A stretch of 40,285 nucleotides of DNA, taken from assembly GCA_003138795.1 (NCBI GenBank), contig PLHC01000164.1, forward strand, positions 1,018-41,302, given 5' to 3'. Within the stretch, counting starts at the first letter, position 1; the number at the start of each line of letters is the position of its first letter. The notes beneath the pieces were generated by a model. The model did not search any database. It saw only the letters and a list, made by a program, of their open reading frames with translations, and was not told the DNA's origin. This DNA is from Granulicella sp. Lineage in GTDB: Bacteria > Acidobacteriota > Terriglobia > Terriglobales > Acidobacteriaceae. Both the position numbers and the translations under genes were made by a program. This document shows, one piece after another, positions 39,123 to 40,285 of the stretch.

Positions 39123-40285
39123 CTATGCGTCGAGTTTCTTCACCACGAGTTCGTTGAGGATGGCGGGGTTGGCCTGGCCTTTGCTCAGGCGCATGACCTG
39201 GCCGACGAAGAAGGCCGCGACCGTGCGCTTGCCGCCTTTGAACTGCGCGACCTGCGCGGGGTTGGCACCGATGGCTTCGTCGATCATGGCTTCGATGGCC
39301 GAGGTGTCGGAGATCTGCTGCGGCTTGTCGCGGTCGTAGACGAAAACGAAGTCGCGGCCTTCGGTGAAGCAGGTGTCGAGCAGCTGCTTGAGTTGCTTGG
39401 AGCTGATCTCGCCGGCTTCCGCGAGGTCGGCCGCGGCTACGACGCCGTCGAGTGTGACAGGGGATTGCTCGAACTCGATCCCGGCGGCGCGCAGGCGCAT
39501 GGTGATCTCGCTGAGCAGGATGGCGGCGACGCGCCGGGGCGACTTCGCAGCCTTTGCGGCGAGCTCGAAGCGGTCGGCGAAGGCGCGGGTTGCGGTAAGC
39601 GTTGCGGCGTCCTGCGTGGAGAGGCCGTAGTCGGCGATCAGGCGCGCGCGGCGTGCTTCCGGCAGCTCGGGCATCGCAGCGAGAATCTGCTTCTGCCACT
39701 CGGCGCCGACGACCAGCGGCGGGAGATCGGGCTCGGGGAAGTAGCGGTAGTCGTGCGCCTGCTCTTTGCTGCGCATGGAGAAGGTGCGGCCTTCGGCGTT
39801 GTTCCACAGGCGCGACTCCTGTACGACGCGGCCTCCGTCTTCGATTACGCCGATCTGGCGCTCGATCTCGTACTCCAGCGCAGCGCGGATGTAGCGGAAG
39901 CTGTTGACGTTTTTGACCTCGGCCTTGGTGCCGTAGGCAGCGGCGCCGCGTGCGGCGAAATCCGACTTGAGCATGACGCTTACATTCGCGTCACAGCGCA
40001 GGCTCCCCTCTTCCATGTTGCAGTCCGAGACGCCGGTGTAGAGGAGGATCTCTTTCAATAGCGTGAGGTACTCGAAGGCCTCATCGGGAGTGCGGAGGTC
40101 GGGCTCGGAGACGATCTCGATCAGCGGCGTGCCGCAGCGGTTGAGGTCGATGTAGGTGCGCGTCGCGGAGTCGGCGAAGCCGTCGTGGAGGCTCTTTCCG
40201 GCATCCTCTTCCATGTGCAGGCGCGTGATGCCGATGCGCTTTTTGCCGCCGCCGGGCGTGGGTACCTCGATCCAGCCATGCTCGG
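39123..40285 (-). CDS. gatB: Aspartyl/glutamyl-tRNA amidotransferase subunit B, N-terminus outside window
   Basis: Subunit of GatCAB, which converts Glu-tRNA(Gln) and Asp-tRNA(Asn) to the amidated forms. About 387 C-terminal residues are visible. They include the conserved catalytic-domain stretch RLHMEEDAGKSLHD, followed by DLNRCGTPLIEIVSEPD. KAEVKNVNSFRYIRAALEYE and DYRYFPEPDLPP come next, then the helical and YqeY-like tail domains (GEISSKQLKQLL, ANPAQVAQFKGGKRTVAAFFVGQVM) that bind tRNA. The reading frame is open to the window edge. gatA and gatC are not in the window. The following gene begins 27 bases downstream. Confidence 0.96.
   Translation of the reverse strand, partial: EHGWIEVPTPGGGKKRIGITRLHMEEDAGKSLHDGFADSATRTYIDLNRCGTPLIEIVSEPDLRTPDEAFEYLTLLKEILLYTGVSDCNMEEGSLRCDANVSVMLKSDFAARGAAAYGTKAEVKNVNSFRYIRAALEYEIERQIGVIEDGGRVVQESRLWNNAEGRTFSMRSKEQAHDYRYFPEPDLPPLVVGAEWQKQILAAMPELPEARRARLIADYGLSTQDAATLTATRAFADRFELAAKAAKSPRRVAAILLSEITMRLRAAGIEFEQSPVTLDGVVAAADLAEAGEISSKQLKQLLDTCFTEGRDFVFVYDRDKPQQISDTSAIEAMIDEAIGANPAQVAQFKGGKRTVAAFFVGQVMRLSKGQANPAILNELVVKKLDA

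Noticed and set aside
1-40285. tRNA or rRNA genes, CRISPR array, prophage or insertion sequence
   Set aside because: No cloverleaf with a GGTTCGA-type arm, no regularly spaced long repeats, no transposase or integrase motif was seen.

Overview
The window most likely comes from a soil Acidobacteriota chromosome of the Terriglobia type (Granulicella / Terriglobus / Edaphobacter relatives). This is inferred from high GC content, an outer membrane (LptD), a complete alternative complex III plus caa3-oxidase operon, a DUF3536-type GH57 protein, a DUF5715 protein, and many stand-alone c-type cytochromes. No marker such as rRNA is present, so the placement is an inference. I see no tRNA, rRNA, CRISPR array, prophage or recognisable insertion sequence.

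Layout. 1-3323 (minus strand): a GH57 amylase-like protein cut by the window edge, a polyprenyl-phosphate-sugar-type GT2, and an AlkA-like DNA glycosylase. 3324-3674: a 351-base control region with two GTGACCG boxes, one of them a good CRP/FNR-type palindrome. 3675-17819 (plus): a tight twelve-gene respiratory operon, actABCDEF - unknown membrane protein - sco - coxB-coxA-coxC-coxD, closed by a strong UUCG-loop terminator. ActA-F should oxidise menaquinol and pass electrons through c hemes to the c-domain of CoxB and on to an A2-type (YSHPAVY) caa3 oxidase; the SCO protein should help build CuA. 17912-22892: a LOG-family hydrolase, a TauE/SafE transporter, a DUF971 protein, a lone oligopeptide-type ABC ATPase and a lone Fe-S molybdopterin oxidoreductase. 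22938-29897 (minus): lipoyl synthase, two small envelope proteins, then serA - ppiC-like lipoprotein - cytochrome c - membrane protein, and a DsbA-like thioredoxin protein. 30074-32941: lptD. 33021-40285: an RDD protein, a four-helix-bundle (23S intervening-sequence-protein family) gene bracketed by inverted heptamer repeats, a PSCyt1-type cytochrome, a DUF5715 M15-like protein, a DUF6496 protein, an unknown doubly anchored lipoprotein and the 3' part of gatB.

The observations I would follow first are: (1) a recurrent -10-like hexamer only 5-11 bases (often exactly 6) before the start codon of ten genes, mostly without a Shine-Dalgarno sequence, pointing to widespread leaderless transcription; (2) the four-helix-bundle gene sitting between 20-bp perfect inverted repeats made of 7-bp units, a cassette shaped like the intervening sequences of 23S rRNA; (3) a related 7-bp repeat array inserted at the start of actE, extending its N-terminus; (4) the paired GTGACCG boxes ahead of the respiratory operon; (5) histidine-rich tails on ActF, CoxC and, weakly, CoxD in the same operon.
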